Source of the DNA: CBDUBU01 sp965365465
GTDB lineage: Bacteria; Bacteroidota; Rhodothermia; Rhodothermales; DASSAV01
Reading direction: 5' to 3'
Assembly (NCBI GenBank): GCA_965365465.1
Contig: CBDUBU010000058.1
Coordinates: forward strand, 1-16,639
Length of the DNA: 16,639 nt
The notes beneath the pieces are model-generated. The model made no database searches and had not been told where the DNA came from. It saw only the letters and a program-made list of their open reading frames with translations. The first letter of the stretch is position 1. Every line of letters begins with the position of its first letter. The position numbers and the translations under genes are program-made. Below are positions 6,960-14,741 of this stretch, one piece after another.

Positions 6960-8886
6960 ATGGAGAAGTTGTTTCTTCAGATACCGGCGCCGGATGCATT
7001 GCATAGCTGTCTTCGGTCTTGCTTCCAAAGTATCGAAGGCCAACCGCCAGAACGATAATCCCGACTACCAGGCCTACCCACCACGACATTCCAAATCCAA
7101 CGGGTAAAGTGCCGAACACCGCAGATACCAGACCTACCAGCACAGCGTAAGGCAACTGCGTCCGTACATGATCAATGTGATCGCATCCGGACGCCATGGA
7201 AGACAAGATCGTGGTGTCAGAGATTGGAGAACAATGATCCCCCCAGACAGCCCCGGACAACACGGCAGATACCGTTGAGTAGATGATGTGGTAATGTTCG
7301 GCCTGAGTATGCAAGCCGTCTGCTTCCAGGACCGCCCATGCCAGCGGAATGACGAGCGGCATCAAAATACCCATAGTGCCCCAACTGGAACCCGTTGCAA
7401 AGGAGGTAGCGGCTGCAAGAAAAAAAACAAGCATCGGCACTATCCCCGGAGAAATCCAGCTTCCGAGCGCAGTAATAAGATAATCAGCCGTGTGCAGCAC
7501 CTCTGTAATCGAGGATAGCGCCCATGCCAGGACCAGAATAATCATTGCAAAAAGCATGGACTTAAGCCCTGCATACCATGCTTCTACTGTTTCATCGATG
7601 CTCAGAATCCTCTGGCCCACGGAAAGCACGCCTGCCGTCAGCACACCCAGCAGAGACGCCCACATGAGCGCTTTGTAGGAATCGGCGCTGCCTATGATGT
7701 CCCGAAGTGTAGCGCCCTCCCCCGTTGCATACAGACCGGCCAGCACCGACACGACCATTACCCCTACAGGTAGTACAGCGTTAACCACGCGTTGCGGCTT
7801 GCCCTCTTTCGGTGCAAGTTCCTTTCCTTCCCCTGCGGCATCGTCCACTTTGGCATTTTCGGAGAGCACCTGTCCGGTTGTCCGCGCACGTTGTTCCGCA
7901 GTATACATGGGGCCGAAATCTCTCCCTGTGAGCGCAACTGCAAAGACAAAGAATATGGCTAGCAGCGGATAGAAGCTGTAGAGAATGGAGTTCAGAAAAA
8001 TGAAATACGCCGACTCATTGAACCCGTCGATCTGTGCTACTGCCGTACCGACAAGACCAACTTCGTATCCGATCCAGGTCGTTACAAACGCTACGCATGC
8101 GACAGGAGCCGCTGTTGAATCGACGATGTAGGCAAGCTTTTCTCGCGAGATGCGCAGGCGGTCTGTGACGGGGCGCATTGTATTGCCTACGACCAGAGTG
8201 TTGGCATAGTCATCAAAAAATATTGCCAGACCAAGCAGGCTTGCCGCCAGTTGCCCTCGAGACGCATTGCTTGCCCATCTGACGATATGATTCACGACGC
8301 CCTGCGTCCCTCCATTCTTCGAGATGATTCCAACCATGCCTCCGATCATCAAAGAAAACAGAAGAATAGATGCATGATCTTCATTGGCGAGGGATTGCAG
8401 GACGTAAACCTGAAAGGAATCGAGAAGACCACTCCACATACCGGGAAGGGAAAACCCGGCGGCCACCCAGGCGCCGATCCACACCCCCAGAAAAAGAGCC
8501 GGAATCACGCGCTTGAAAAGGAGCGCTATCAGAATAGCCACAAGAGGCGGCAAGATCGAAACCCATCCCGGGATAGCCCGCGTCGTTGCGCTTGCAATGA
8601 CAGCGCCGCGATGGACCACTTCAACCAGGACAAGGCCGGCAACCGCACTCCGGGGCGTATTCGCTATAAGCGCCCCATCAGTATCTTCCGTATTGTACGT
8701 TGCGCCTGCTATCCGTATCAGGGTATCTTCAACAAGCAACGAATCTCCATCGGCATTTGAACGCTGCAATTTCACCTGGAAAGGGACGCCCGTCAGTACC
8801 AGACCGGGGACCTCTACCTCGCGCTGCTGACCATACAACGGTTCAGGCAAAATTAATAGCAGTAATATCGCCAGGATTCGGCACAT
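6958..8886 (-). CDS. nhaC: NhaC-family Na+/H+ antiporter with N-terminal extracytoplasmic domain
   Basis: 642 residues, longer than the roughly 450-520 usual for NhaC. Residues 1-19 form a signal peptide-like segment (MCRILAILLLLILPEPLYG), and residues about 20-105 are a soluble, beta-rich-looking region with no membrane helix. The antiporter proper starts near 108. Family motifs are FFDDYANTLVVGNTMRPVTD (223-242), DSTAAPVA (256-263), ATSFATGSSWGTMG (493-506) and SGAVWGDHCSPISDTT (544-559), with the acidic residues expected to bind cations. A charged cytoplasmic loop spans about 320-366. NhaC proteins exchange sodium for protons across the inner membrane for pH and salt homeostasis; relatives also exchange malate/lactate or arginine/ornithine, so the substrate is inferred. 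The start is the ATG at 8886. The 193-base spacer to upp suggests its own promoter. Confidence 0.92.
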   Translation of the reverse strand: MCRILAILLLLILPEPLYGQQREVEVPGLVLTGVPFQVKLQRSNADGDSLLVEDTLIRIAGATYNTEDTDGALIANTPRSAVAGLVLVEVVHRGAVIASATTRAIPGWVSILPPLVAILIALLFKRVIPALFLGVWIGAWVAAGFSLPGMWSGLLDSFQVYVLQSLANEDHASILLFSLMIGGMVGIISKNGGTQGVVNHIVRWASNASRGQLAASLLGLAIFFDDYANTLVVGNTMRPVTDRLRISREKLAYIVDSTAAPVACVAFVTTWIGYEVGLVGTAVAQIDGFNESAYFIFLNSILYSFYPLLAIFFVFAVALTGRDFGPMYTAEQRARTTGQVLSENAKVDDAAGEGKELAPKEGKPQRVVNAVLPVGVMVVSVLAGLYATGEGATLRDIIGSADSYKALMWASLLGVLTAGVLSVGQRILSIDETVEAWYAGLKSMLFAMIILVLAWALSSITEVLHTADYLITALGSWISPGIVPMLVFFLAAATSFATGSSWGTMGILMPLVIPLAWAVLEADGLHTQAEHYHIIYSTVSAVLSGAVWGDHCSPISDTTILSSMASGCDHIDHVRTQLPYAVLVGLVSAVFGTLPVGFGMSWWVGLVVGIIVLAVGLRYFGSKTEDSYAMHPAPVSEETTSP

Positions 8887-9079
8887 AGGATTTGAGCGAT
8901 TCAGCGCCTTCCTGAAACTCGCAAGCTTGGGGGCTGATTAAATGAGGGTCGGTCAAAAATGGTAAGTGTGTAGAAAACAAGAGCCGTACCAGGCGCCGTG
9001 CCACGAGCAGGGTTTACCTCTACGAATCGGGATCAAAGCCTGCATAAAGGCCGCCTGAGCATTTATGACCAGCCTTCGA

Positions 9080-9712
9080 TTAAATACCACCTGTACCAAA
9101 GATGCGGTCCCCTGCATCTCCAAGGCCGGGCCGTATGTATGCGTTCACGTCTAGTTCCCGGTCCAGCGCAGCCGTCACAACAGGCACATCAGGATGCCCG
9201 CGCCGCAGCGCGTCTACGCCTTCAGGCGCGGCAACCAGACACACGAATTGGAAGCGTCGTGCGCCCCGTGCTTTCAGGTGGGAGATTGCGCCCACGGCGC
9301 TGCCTCCGGTTGCCAGCATAGGATCTACCACATAAACACGAGCCGTTTCGATGCCGCCGGGGATGCTGCTGTAGTAATCTACCGGCAGATGGGTTCGCTC
9401 ATCCCGATACATGCCAAGGTGGCCGATTCGAGCATTGGGGAAAAAGCTTATGAACCCATCCACCATTCCCAGGCCTGCCCTGAGGATAGGCACGACCATG
9501 ACTTCTTCCGCAATCGAGAACCCGCTGGTCCTTTCAAGCGGCGTTTCGATTTCTTCCTCTCCCAGAACCAGATCTCGCATTGCCTCATAGGCCAGAATGG
9601 CGGCAGCGTTAGAGAGTGTTTCCCGGAAAAGCCCGTGCGGGGTTTCACGGCGCCTCAGTATGGTCAGGTCGCGCTTGAGAAGCGGGTGATCAACAACCGT
9701 CAATTTTGACAT
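9080..9712 (-). CDS. upp: Uracil phosphoribosyltransferase
   Basis: 210 residues, the normal size. It converts uracil and PRPP to UMP in pyrimidine salvage in the cytoplasm. Motifs are ILRAGLGM (76-83), VYVVDPMLATGGSA (126-139, the PRPP-binding loop) and YIRPGLGDAGDRIFGT (192-207, the C-terminal uracil-recognition segment). The ATG at 9712 (MSKLTVVDHP) is preferred to an in-frame TTG two codons upstream. No Shine-Dalgarno sequence is visible. It lies 73 bases downstream of the AGCS symporter gene on the same strand, with a hairpin in the spacer, so co-transcription is possible but not certain. A cytidine deaminase, another pyrimidine salvage enzyme, is about 5 kb away. Confidence 0.97.
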   Translation of the reverse strand: MSKLTVVDHPLLKRDLTILRRRETPHGLFRETLSNAAAILAYEAMRDLVLGEEEIETPLERTSGFSIAEEVMVVPILRAGLGMVDGFISFFPNARIGHLGMYRDERTHLPVDYYSSIPGGIETARVYVVDPMLATGGSAVGAISHLKARGARRFQFVCLVAAPEGVDALRRGHPDVPVVTAALDRELDVNAYIRPGLGDAGDRIFGTGGI

Positions 9713-9726
9713 AGGCAAACGTTAAG

Positions 9727-9748
9727 GGATCTGCAATTCCGCAAATCC
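9727..9748 (-). other. Hairpin in the leader of upp
   Basis: On the minus strand GGATTTGC and GCAGATCC pair over 8 positions (one G-U) around a six-base loop. The hairpin ends 14 bases before the upp ATG. There is no T-tract after it, so it is not a classical terminator of the AGCS gene. A leader structure affecting upp expression, an RNA end-stabilising hairpin or chance are all possible. Confidence 0.35.
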
Positions 9749-9785
9749 ACCGACTTATGCAGACTGACTGCGCCTGCGTTCTTTT

Positions 9786-11522
9786 TCAGCGTTTGGCTTC
9801 GTGCTTCTGCTTGCGCGTTTCGACAACTCTTTTATGAACCTCATAATTATCGTTCCAGGGTTGTCGCTCAAAGTAGCTGTCTGTGAGTTTCTTAACGACT
9901 CCAGACAACAGTACGAGAGACAACACATTGGGAAGGGTAACCAGAGAAAGCGCTGTATCTCCAAGATCCCAGACTGTGGTTATGGCAAGGGTTGCTCCGA
10001 CAAAATGCATCACCACATAGACCAGCTTATAGGGAAGAATTCCAGCCACTCCAAAAAGATAATTTGCACAACGATCCCCGTAATAGCTCCACGAAATAGC
10101 CGTAGAAATCGCAAACAGGAATACGCTGACGAGCACAATGTATCTGCCGAGCGCGCCAAGCCCTATGGGATCTAGTCCCTGCTCAAATCCCAGCGTTGTA
10201 AGAGGAGAGCTGTTGCGAACAGCATCCCCGTAGAGCACGGTGTAGGTATTCCCTTCTGGATCCGTTGCGAGGCGCTCACCCGGCTGAATGGCTCCGGAAA
10301 ACGGCTCTGTTTGGTCCGGATCCGTATACAGACGTTCCACTGCTACGTCATAATAAGCCAGGCGTGGTTCAGCGCGAGACTGGATCAGGGCATAGCCATC
10401 TTGAATCTGCAAGGTCTCAGGCGTTGGAGCGCTGATAAAGGATCCCTCGTCATCCTGCGCTACGTAAGAAACATTGGTATCGCCAAGCCCAATGGTGGTA
10501 GGTGTTCGCGCCTCCCACGCGCCGGTTACCAGGATGACGAGGCCCGTCATGCTGCAAATAATGAGAGTATCTATAAAAGGCTCCAGAAGCGCCACTACGC
10601 CTTCTGATACCGGTTCGTCCGTTTTCGCCGCCGAATGCGCAATGGGTGCAGAGCCTTGTCCAGCCTCGTTCGAGAACAGTCCCCGGCGAACGCCATACAT
10701 CATGGTAAACAGAAACACGCCGACGCCCGTGCCTGCAACTCCTGCCGTAGGATTGAATGCCTCTTTGAAAATGAGCAAGAGCGTTGCCGGAACATCACTG
10801 GCGTGCAATATCAACACCGTCAGCGCGCCGAGCACGTAAATGCCGGCCATCAACGGCGCAATGATCCCTGTAACAGCCCCGATGCGCCGGATGCCTCCTA
10901 TGATAACCAGACCTACTATTGTGGCGGTAATCAGCCCGGTTATCCATGTTTCAACCCCAAAACTGGCAGCCATCTGCGTGGCGATGGTATTAGCCTGAAT
11001 GGCATTGCCCGTCATAAACGACGTAACCATCAGCATGAATGCAAAGAAAACCGCCACCGGCTTCCATTTCGGTCCAAGTCCTTTCTCTATGTAATACATT
11101 GGTCCGCCTGCTACCGAACCTTCCCATTTTTTCCCCCCGCCATCGGCGTGCAAGCGCGTACGGTAGTGCTGCGCGAGTGTTACTTCGCTATATTTGGTTG
11201 CCATGCCGAGAAGCGCAGTCACCCACATCCAGAAAAGCGCCCCAGGTCCTCCCCAGTGTATTGCAATAGCAACCCCTGCAATATTGCCAATCCCGACCGT
11301 CGCGGAGAGCGCCGTGGTCAATGCCTGAAAGTGAGGCACATCGCCGGGTTCGTCCGGATCATCGTACTTCCCCGTAGTTACGGCAAAACCATGCCCGAGC
11401 CTTCTGAACTGAACAAAACGCAAGCGCAGCGTAAGAAAAATCCCTGTCCCAAGCAGACCGACTACCAGAACAGGGGCCAGAAAGTTGTTTACTGCTCCAA
11501 TTACCTGACTAAATAGCTCCAT
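9786..11522 (-). CDS. AGCS-family alanine/glycine:Na+ symporter with large loop insertion
   Basis: 578 residues; typical AGCS carriers are about 440-490. It imports alanine or glycine with sodium across the inner membrane. Family motifs are SATVGIGNIAGVAIAIHWGG (73-92), GALFWMW (94-100), GMATKYSEVTLAQHYR (106-121), GGPMYYIEKGLG (139-150), NPTAGVAG (257-264), YGVRRGLFSNEAGQGSAPIA (276-295) and FLFAISTAISWSYYGDRCANYLFG (468-491, split here by family blocks). Residues about 337-438 are a hydrophilic insert rich in D, E, P and T, lying between the ILVTGAW helix and the helix with SWSYYG. By homology to the LeuT fold this is the outside-facing EL4 position. The C-terminal tail is basic and cytoplasmic. 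The start is the ATG at 11522 with an A-rich leader. upp follows. Confidence 0.94.
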   Translation of the reverse strand: MELFSQVIGAVNNFLAPVLVVGLLGTGIFLTLRLRFVQFRRLGHGFAVTTGKYDDPDEPGDVPHFQALTTALSATVGIGNIAGVAIAIHWGGPGALFWMWVTALLGMATKYSEVTLAQHYRTRLHADGGGKKWEGSVAGGPMYYIEKGLGPKWKPVAVFFAFMLMVTSFMTGNAIQANTIATQMAASFGVETWITGLITATIVGLVIIGGIRRIGAVTGIIAPLMAGIYVLGALTVLILHASDVPATLLLIFKEAFNPTAGVAGTGVGVFLFTMMYGVRRGLFSNEAGQGSAPIAHSAAKTDEPVSEGVVALLEPFIDTLIICSMTGLVILVTGAWEARTPTTIGLGDTNVSYVAQDDEGSFISAPTPETLQIQDGYALIQSRAEPRLAYYDVAVERLYTDPDQTEPFSGAIQPGERLATDPEGNTYTVLYGDAVRNSSPLTTLGFEQGLDPIGLGALGRYIVLVSVFLFAISTAISWSYYGDRCANYLFGVAGILPYKLVYVVMHFVGATLAITTVWDLGDTALSLVTLPNVLSLVLLSGVVKKLTDSYFERQPWNDNYEVHKRVVETRKQKHEAKR

Positions 11523-11833
11523 TTTTCAGGACATTGACTGTTGTTAGAGCAAAAGCTTTCCCGTTGCAGGACTACAGGAATTCGATCCCTGAAGAAGGAA
11601 GCTACGAACCACCTTTGTGAGAATCTTCCAGGATTACAGATGCGAGAGAAAAAGTCGGAATGCGCTTTTTGTTGGACAAAGATAAAGTGTATATGCCAGC
11701 GCCGCTAATAAAGTATGCCGGAGGGTCTTTTCGGGTCAAAATATAGCCTGGCTTCCAACAGGACTGCAATGCTGTTGGTGATGACATCTTTATGCAGTTG
11801 TAAAGCGGGAATGCCCGGCAAGGCAGGGCTGCG
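11523..11833. other. Intergenic stretch between ftsE and the AGCS gene
   Basis: 311 bases with no convincing gene. It should hold the end of the ftsE transcript and the promoter of the AGCS gene, both read on the minus strand. Two small hairpins occur near the ftsE end: a 4-bp G+C stem CGGG/CCCG at 11806-11817 and a 7-bp stem at 11755-11778. A minus-strand frame at 11602-11787 (61 codons) has no family resemblance or ribosome binding site and is probably fortuitous. Confidence 0.45.
11755..11778 (-). terminator. Hairpin downstream of ftsE, weak terminator candidate
   Basis: CCAACAG and CTGTTGG form a perfect 7-bp stem with a 10-base loop, 55 bases beyond the ftsE stop in the direction of transcription. 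No T-tract follows directly (the next T-run is about 15 bases later), so intrinsic termination is uncertain. Confidence 0.3.
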
Positions 11834-12520
11834 CTACAAAGTTTCGGGGTCTACTTCCACGAGCTGCCCGCTCATAAAAGCAAGCGTCCGGGCCGGATAT
11901 TTTTTAACCAGGCGATAATCATGGGTAGCCATTACAACCGTCATGCCGCGCCGGTGCAGACCCGTCAGCAACTTCATAATATCTTCCGCAACACCAGGAT
12001 CGAGATTGCCGGTTGGTTCATCAGCCAGCAAAATCCAGGGGTCATTCACGATAGCTCTTGCAATTACAACTCTTTGCTGCTCCCCCCCCGAAAGCTCGTG
12101 TGGATACTGTCGCTGTTTGTGGCTCAATCCAACATGTGTCAACGCCTGCAAAACCCTCCCCTTCACAATCAGTCCCCGCTTGCCCGTTACGTAAAGAGAG
12201 AAGGCGACATTCTCATAGACATTCCGATCCGGGAGGAGTTGAAAATCCTGAAAGACTACGCCTAGCGACCGCCTCAAATAGGGAATCTGGTCTCTCCTGA
12301 TGGCATCGCTTCGAAAATCGCCTATCTGTGCCGTACCCGTATCCGGCAACAGATCCATGTAGAGCATTCGGAGAAAGGTCGTCTTCCCGCTTCCGGTCGG
12401 GCCAATAAGGTAAACACGCTCGCCACGATTGATCTGAAGCGTCAGGTTCTCTAATACCTTCCGCCGTGCGCCGCCAGCTTGCGCATAGGATGCTGATACG
12501 TTCCGAAAGTCAATAATCAT
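11834..12520 (-). CDS. ftsE: Cell-division ABC-type ATPase FtsE
   Basis: 228 residues, the usual FtsE length. All ABC ATPase motifs are present: Walker A GPTGSGKT (40-47), Q-loop Q91 in VFQDFQLL, signature LSGGEQQR (143-150), Walker B with catalytic glutamate ILLADE (163-168), and H-loop H200 in ATHDY. FtsE pairs with the membrane protein FtsX to control periplasmic peptidoglycan hydrolases at the division site or along the cell wall. LolD and other MacB-type ATPases are close relatives; the VFQDFQLLPDRNVYENV and DEPTGNLDP stretches fit FtsE best. No ftsX is adjacent. It lies last in a minus-strand run after pdxA and a methyltransferase gene, 91 bases behind the latter. The start is the ATG at 12520, with no Shine-Dalgarno sequence. 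Confidence 0.87.
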   Translation of the reverse strand: MIIDFRNVSASYAQAGGARRKVLENLTLQINRGERVYLIGPTGSGKTTFLRMLYMDLLPDTGTAQIGDFRSDAIRRDQIPYLRRSLGVVFQDFQLLPDRNVYENVAFSLYVTGKRGLIVKGRVLQALTHVGLSHKQRQYPHELSGGEQQRVVIARAIVNDPWILLADEPTGNLDPGVAEDIMKLLTGLHRRGMTVVMATHDYRLVKKYPARTLAFMSGQLVEVDPETL

Positions 12521-12611
12521 GCTAATTTGCGAAACATCCGATGCACGTGCTGCTCATGGGGAGGGTATTGAAGCGATAAGCGCAAAAACGGAATGAAGTC
12601 TCCAGCCTATG

Positions 12612-13382
12612 TCATGCGAGCGGCCTGCGCAGAATCCAGTGGACCCGCTCCGAAGACTCTGTGGCAGGGTCCGCAGAAAACCCATCCAGCGCAGCTACTT
12701 CTTCAAAGGCAGATTCGCTGATAAGTGCGCGTATTTCCTCCATTTCGTAGGCGCGCTGTACATGACGTTCCTGATAGCGCTGTCCGCCTATCGACAGGTC
12801 AAAGGTTGTCGTGTGCAGCTTTTGTTCGCGGTCGTATGCACTGCGACGTACGTATACGAAACTGCCCTCTTTCCCCCGATCTGAAAAGTAGGCTTCGTTG
12901 TTGATTGAGTTCGCCGGAGTGCTCTGGTCGAAAAAAAAGAGTCCGCCTTTCCGAAGCGCCCTATAGGTGCAACTGAGCATCGCGCGCACCTGATCTTCCC
13001 GAAGCAGATAGTTTAACCCGTCATACAGAAGAATGACAATGTCGACAGGCGCCTGGACCGAATAACTGGTAAAGTCTGCTACCTCAAAACGGATCGGGAT
13101 TCCTTCCGCTGCAGCCTTTGCTCGCGCGACACGGATCATTTCCGGCGAGGCGTCAGTGCCCGAATAGTCGTAATCGCCGAGCAATGCAAACTCGATGGCA
13201 AAGGATCCTGTACCACATCCTAATTCGAGAATGGCGCGAGGGTTCGGATGCTGTTGCAGCAGGAGCGTCTGCACATGCTCCGCCCATGAAGCATAGTCTA
13301 CATGCTGCATAACGGCATCGTACCCTGCAGCGAGGACACTGTAGGGTAGTGCTTCGTGAAAGATGCCAGGCGTTGGATTCAT
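12612..13382 (-). CDS. Class I SAM-dependent methyltransferase
   Basis: 256 residues from the ATG at 13382. The frame also extends to a TTG at 13412, which would start 5 bases after the pdxA stop; the ATG is preferred because the YDAVMQHVDYASWAEHV segment typical of this subgroup then begins near residue 21. The SAM-binding motif I is ILELGCGTGSF (51-61), with D77 in GTDASPEM as the ribose-binding acid, ADFTSY (102-107) as motif III, and DIVILLYDGLNYL (114-126) as the motif IV region. The substrate cannot be told from sequence. It is a Methyltransf_25 / ubiE-like fold with a beta-rich C-terminal half. It sits tightly between pdxA and ftsE, which suggests co-transcription but not a shared pathway. 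Confidence 0.85.
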   Translation of the reverse strand: MNPTPGIFHEALPYSVLAAGYDAVMQHVDYASWAEHVQTLLLQQHPNPRAILELGCGTGSFAIEFALLGDYDYSGTDASPEMIRVARAKAAAEGIPIRFEVADFTSYSVQAPVDIVILLYDGLNYLLREDQVRAMLSCTYRALRKGGLFFFDQSTPANSINNEAYFSDRGKEGSFVYVRRSAYDREQKLHTTTFDLSIGGQRYQERHVQRAYEMEEIRALISESAFEEVAALDGFSADPATESSERVHWILRRPLA

Positions 13383-13417
13383 ATCCGCGTGCAAGGTATA
13401 CCAGAAAAGCAATCCAG

Positions 13418-14497
13418 CTAACTCTGCGCTACGGCCTCGCTGCCGGTTTCCGACCGCCGCCGCGCTATGTCGATAGCAAGATACAGGGCGCTCCTCATAC
13501 TTCCAGGCGAAGCTTTCCCCTGGCCTGCGATATCATACGCCGTCCCATGATCGGGAGAAGTACGTACAATCGGAAGGCCGGCCGTGTAATTGACGCCATT
13601 ATCGAAGGCAATGGTCTTGAAGGGTATCAGTCCCTGATCGTGATACATTGCCAGAACAGCATCGAAGGCCCGGTATCCGTGGACGGCGAAAAAACCGTCT
13701 GCGGGATAGGGGCCGAATACATGAAACCCGGACTCACAGGCCCTGCCAATTGCGGGCGCGATGGTTTCGTTTTCCTCGCGGCCGAGAATACCTCCATCGC
13801 CGGCGTGCGGGTTAAGACCCAGCATAGCGATACGTGGACGCTGGATTCCGAAATCAGAAATCAGACTCTGGCTGATGATCCGTACTTTTTCAAGAATGAG
13901 ATCCTGCGTCACCGCTTTGGGCACATCCCACAGCGACATATGACCTGTTACCAGACCTACCCTCAATTCACCGGCTACCATCATCATGGTATATGCTTCG
14001 CTCCCCGTCTGGCGTGCAATGAACTCGGTGTGGCCCGGTGTATCATATCCGGCCATGAAGATGGCTTCTTTTGAAATAGGGGCCGTTACTACGGCGTCAA
14101 GCTCCCCCTCCATGCAAAGATCGACTCCCCTTTCAACAGACTTCATGGCAAGGCGTCCGCCCTCTTCGGTGATCTTTCCAAATTCTACCGAGGGATTCTC
14201 CTTTGTCGAAACATCAAGTACACAAATGCCGGATTCCTTTCCGCGCACCGGCAATTGTTCGACCACTCGCAAATCGAGATCGCCAAAGCCTAACTTCCTC
14301 GCGTGTGCGTTTAAAATGGACGCGGAACCAATGACCACCGGATCCATGAACCGCGCGAGCCTTGGATCCGAAAGGCAACGCAGCGTGACCTCCGGCCCGA
14401 TCCCGTTAGGGTCGCCCAGCGTGATTCCAATTCGTGGACGCCTCAAACGATCAGGCGCAGACGAAGCGCTGATTTCAGATGATTCTTTATCTGTCAT
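13418..14497 (-). CDS. pdxA: 4-hydroxythreonine-4-phosphate dehydrogenase PdxA
   Basis: 359 residues, slightly longer than E. coli PdxA because of a polar N-terminal lead of about 20. It oxidises 4-phosphohydroxy-threonine with NAD(P)+ in pyridoxal phosphate synthesis by the DXP-dependent route. Motifs are GDPNGIGPE (28-36), PGHTEF (154-159, substrate-binding H156-T157), the metal ligands H186 (VTGHMSL), H231 (GLNPHAGDGG) and H286 (MYHDQGL), and GREE (239-242). The ATG at 14497 is chosen because GAGG lies 7 bases before it; the frame extends upstream to 14587, but that stretch is unlike the family. It heads the minus-strand pdxA, methyltransferase, ftsE run. The PdxA2-type decarboxylating paralogues are an alternative, less likely with no sugar-acid genes nearby. 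Confidence 0.94.
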   Translation of the reverse strand: MTDKESSEISASSAPDRLRRPRIGITLGDPNGIGPEVTLRCLSDPRLARFMDPVVIGSASILNAHARKLGFGDLDLRVVEQLPVRGKESGICVLDVSTKENPSVEFGKITEEGGRLAMKSVERGVDLCMEGELDAVVTAPISKEAIFMAGYDTPGHTEFIARQTGSEAYTMMMVAGELRVGLVTGHMSLWDVPKAVTQDLILEKVRIISQSLISDFGIQRPRIAMLGLNPHAGDGGILGREENETIAPAIGRACESGFHVFGPYPADGFFAVHGYRAFDAVLAMYHDQGLIPFKTIAFDNGVNYTAGLPIVRTSPDHGTAYDIAGQGKASPGSMRSALYLAIDIARRRSETGSEAVAQS

Positions 14498-14741
14498 TGT
14501 ATATCCTCTATACCCTCGACGAAATATAATCTCAATGTGGATAATATAGAGCAACCGCTGCTGAGTGTGGTTCAGTAGAATGAACAACAGACTCCGCCGC
14601 GCCCTTCTACCACCCGCCCTCCATACGAGCCAGACCTTTTACCATTTCATTGTTGTGCCTGCGCCGGCGGCATGAAGGAAACTTACGCTGTAAAAGAGAG
14701 ATATAGATCCACCCACATTTCTAACAGCGAACCGTTTAACC
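14498..14741. promoter_or_regulatory. Divergent promoter region of pdxA and cdd
   Basis: 244 bases separate the starts of the divergently transcribed pdxA and cytidine deaminase genes. The pdxA side has a Shine-Dalgarno GAGG at 14505-14508 and an A+T-rich run at about 14515-14550 that could hold its promoter. No Shine-Dalgarno sequence precedes the cdd ATG. I see no clear operator or riboswitch. Confidence 0.4.

Noticed and set aside
8251..8760. Plus-strand open frame of 169 codons
   Set aside because: It is antisense to the NhaC gene, and the product is a low-complexity mix of charged residues typical of an antisense frame.
10635..11516. Plus-strand open frame of 293 codons
   Set aside because: It lies wholly inside the AGCS symporter gene on the other strand, whose product has many family motifs. 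The plus-strand translation is rich in Cys, His, Arg and Asn with no recognisable domain.
11555..11600. tRNA-like fragment with ATTCGATCC and flanking GCTTTCC / GGAAGC
   Set aside because: The putative T-arm does not give a five-base stem with a seven-base loop, and no D-arm, anticodon arm or acceptor stem can be built around it.
11602..11787. 61-codon minus-strand frame between ftsE and the AGCS gene
   Set aside because: No Shine-Dalgarno sequence, no domain and no hydrophobic segment; it overlaps the hairpin at 11755-11778 and probably the AGCS promoter.
13349..14074. Plus-strand open frame of 241 codons
   Set aside because: It is antisense to pdxA and the start of the methyltransferase gene, both of which have complete catalytic motifs. 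The translation resembles no protein.
14498..14587. Upstream extension of pdxA by 30 codons
   Set aside because: The added residues are unlike PdxA N-termini, and the Shine-Dalgarno site at 14505-14508 supports the ATG at 14497.
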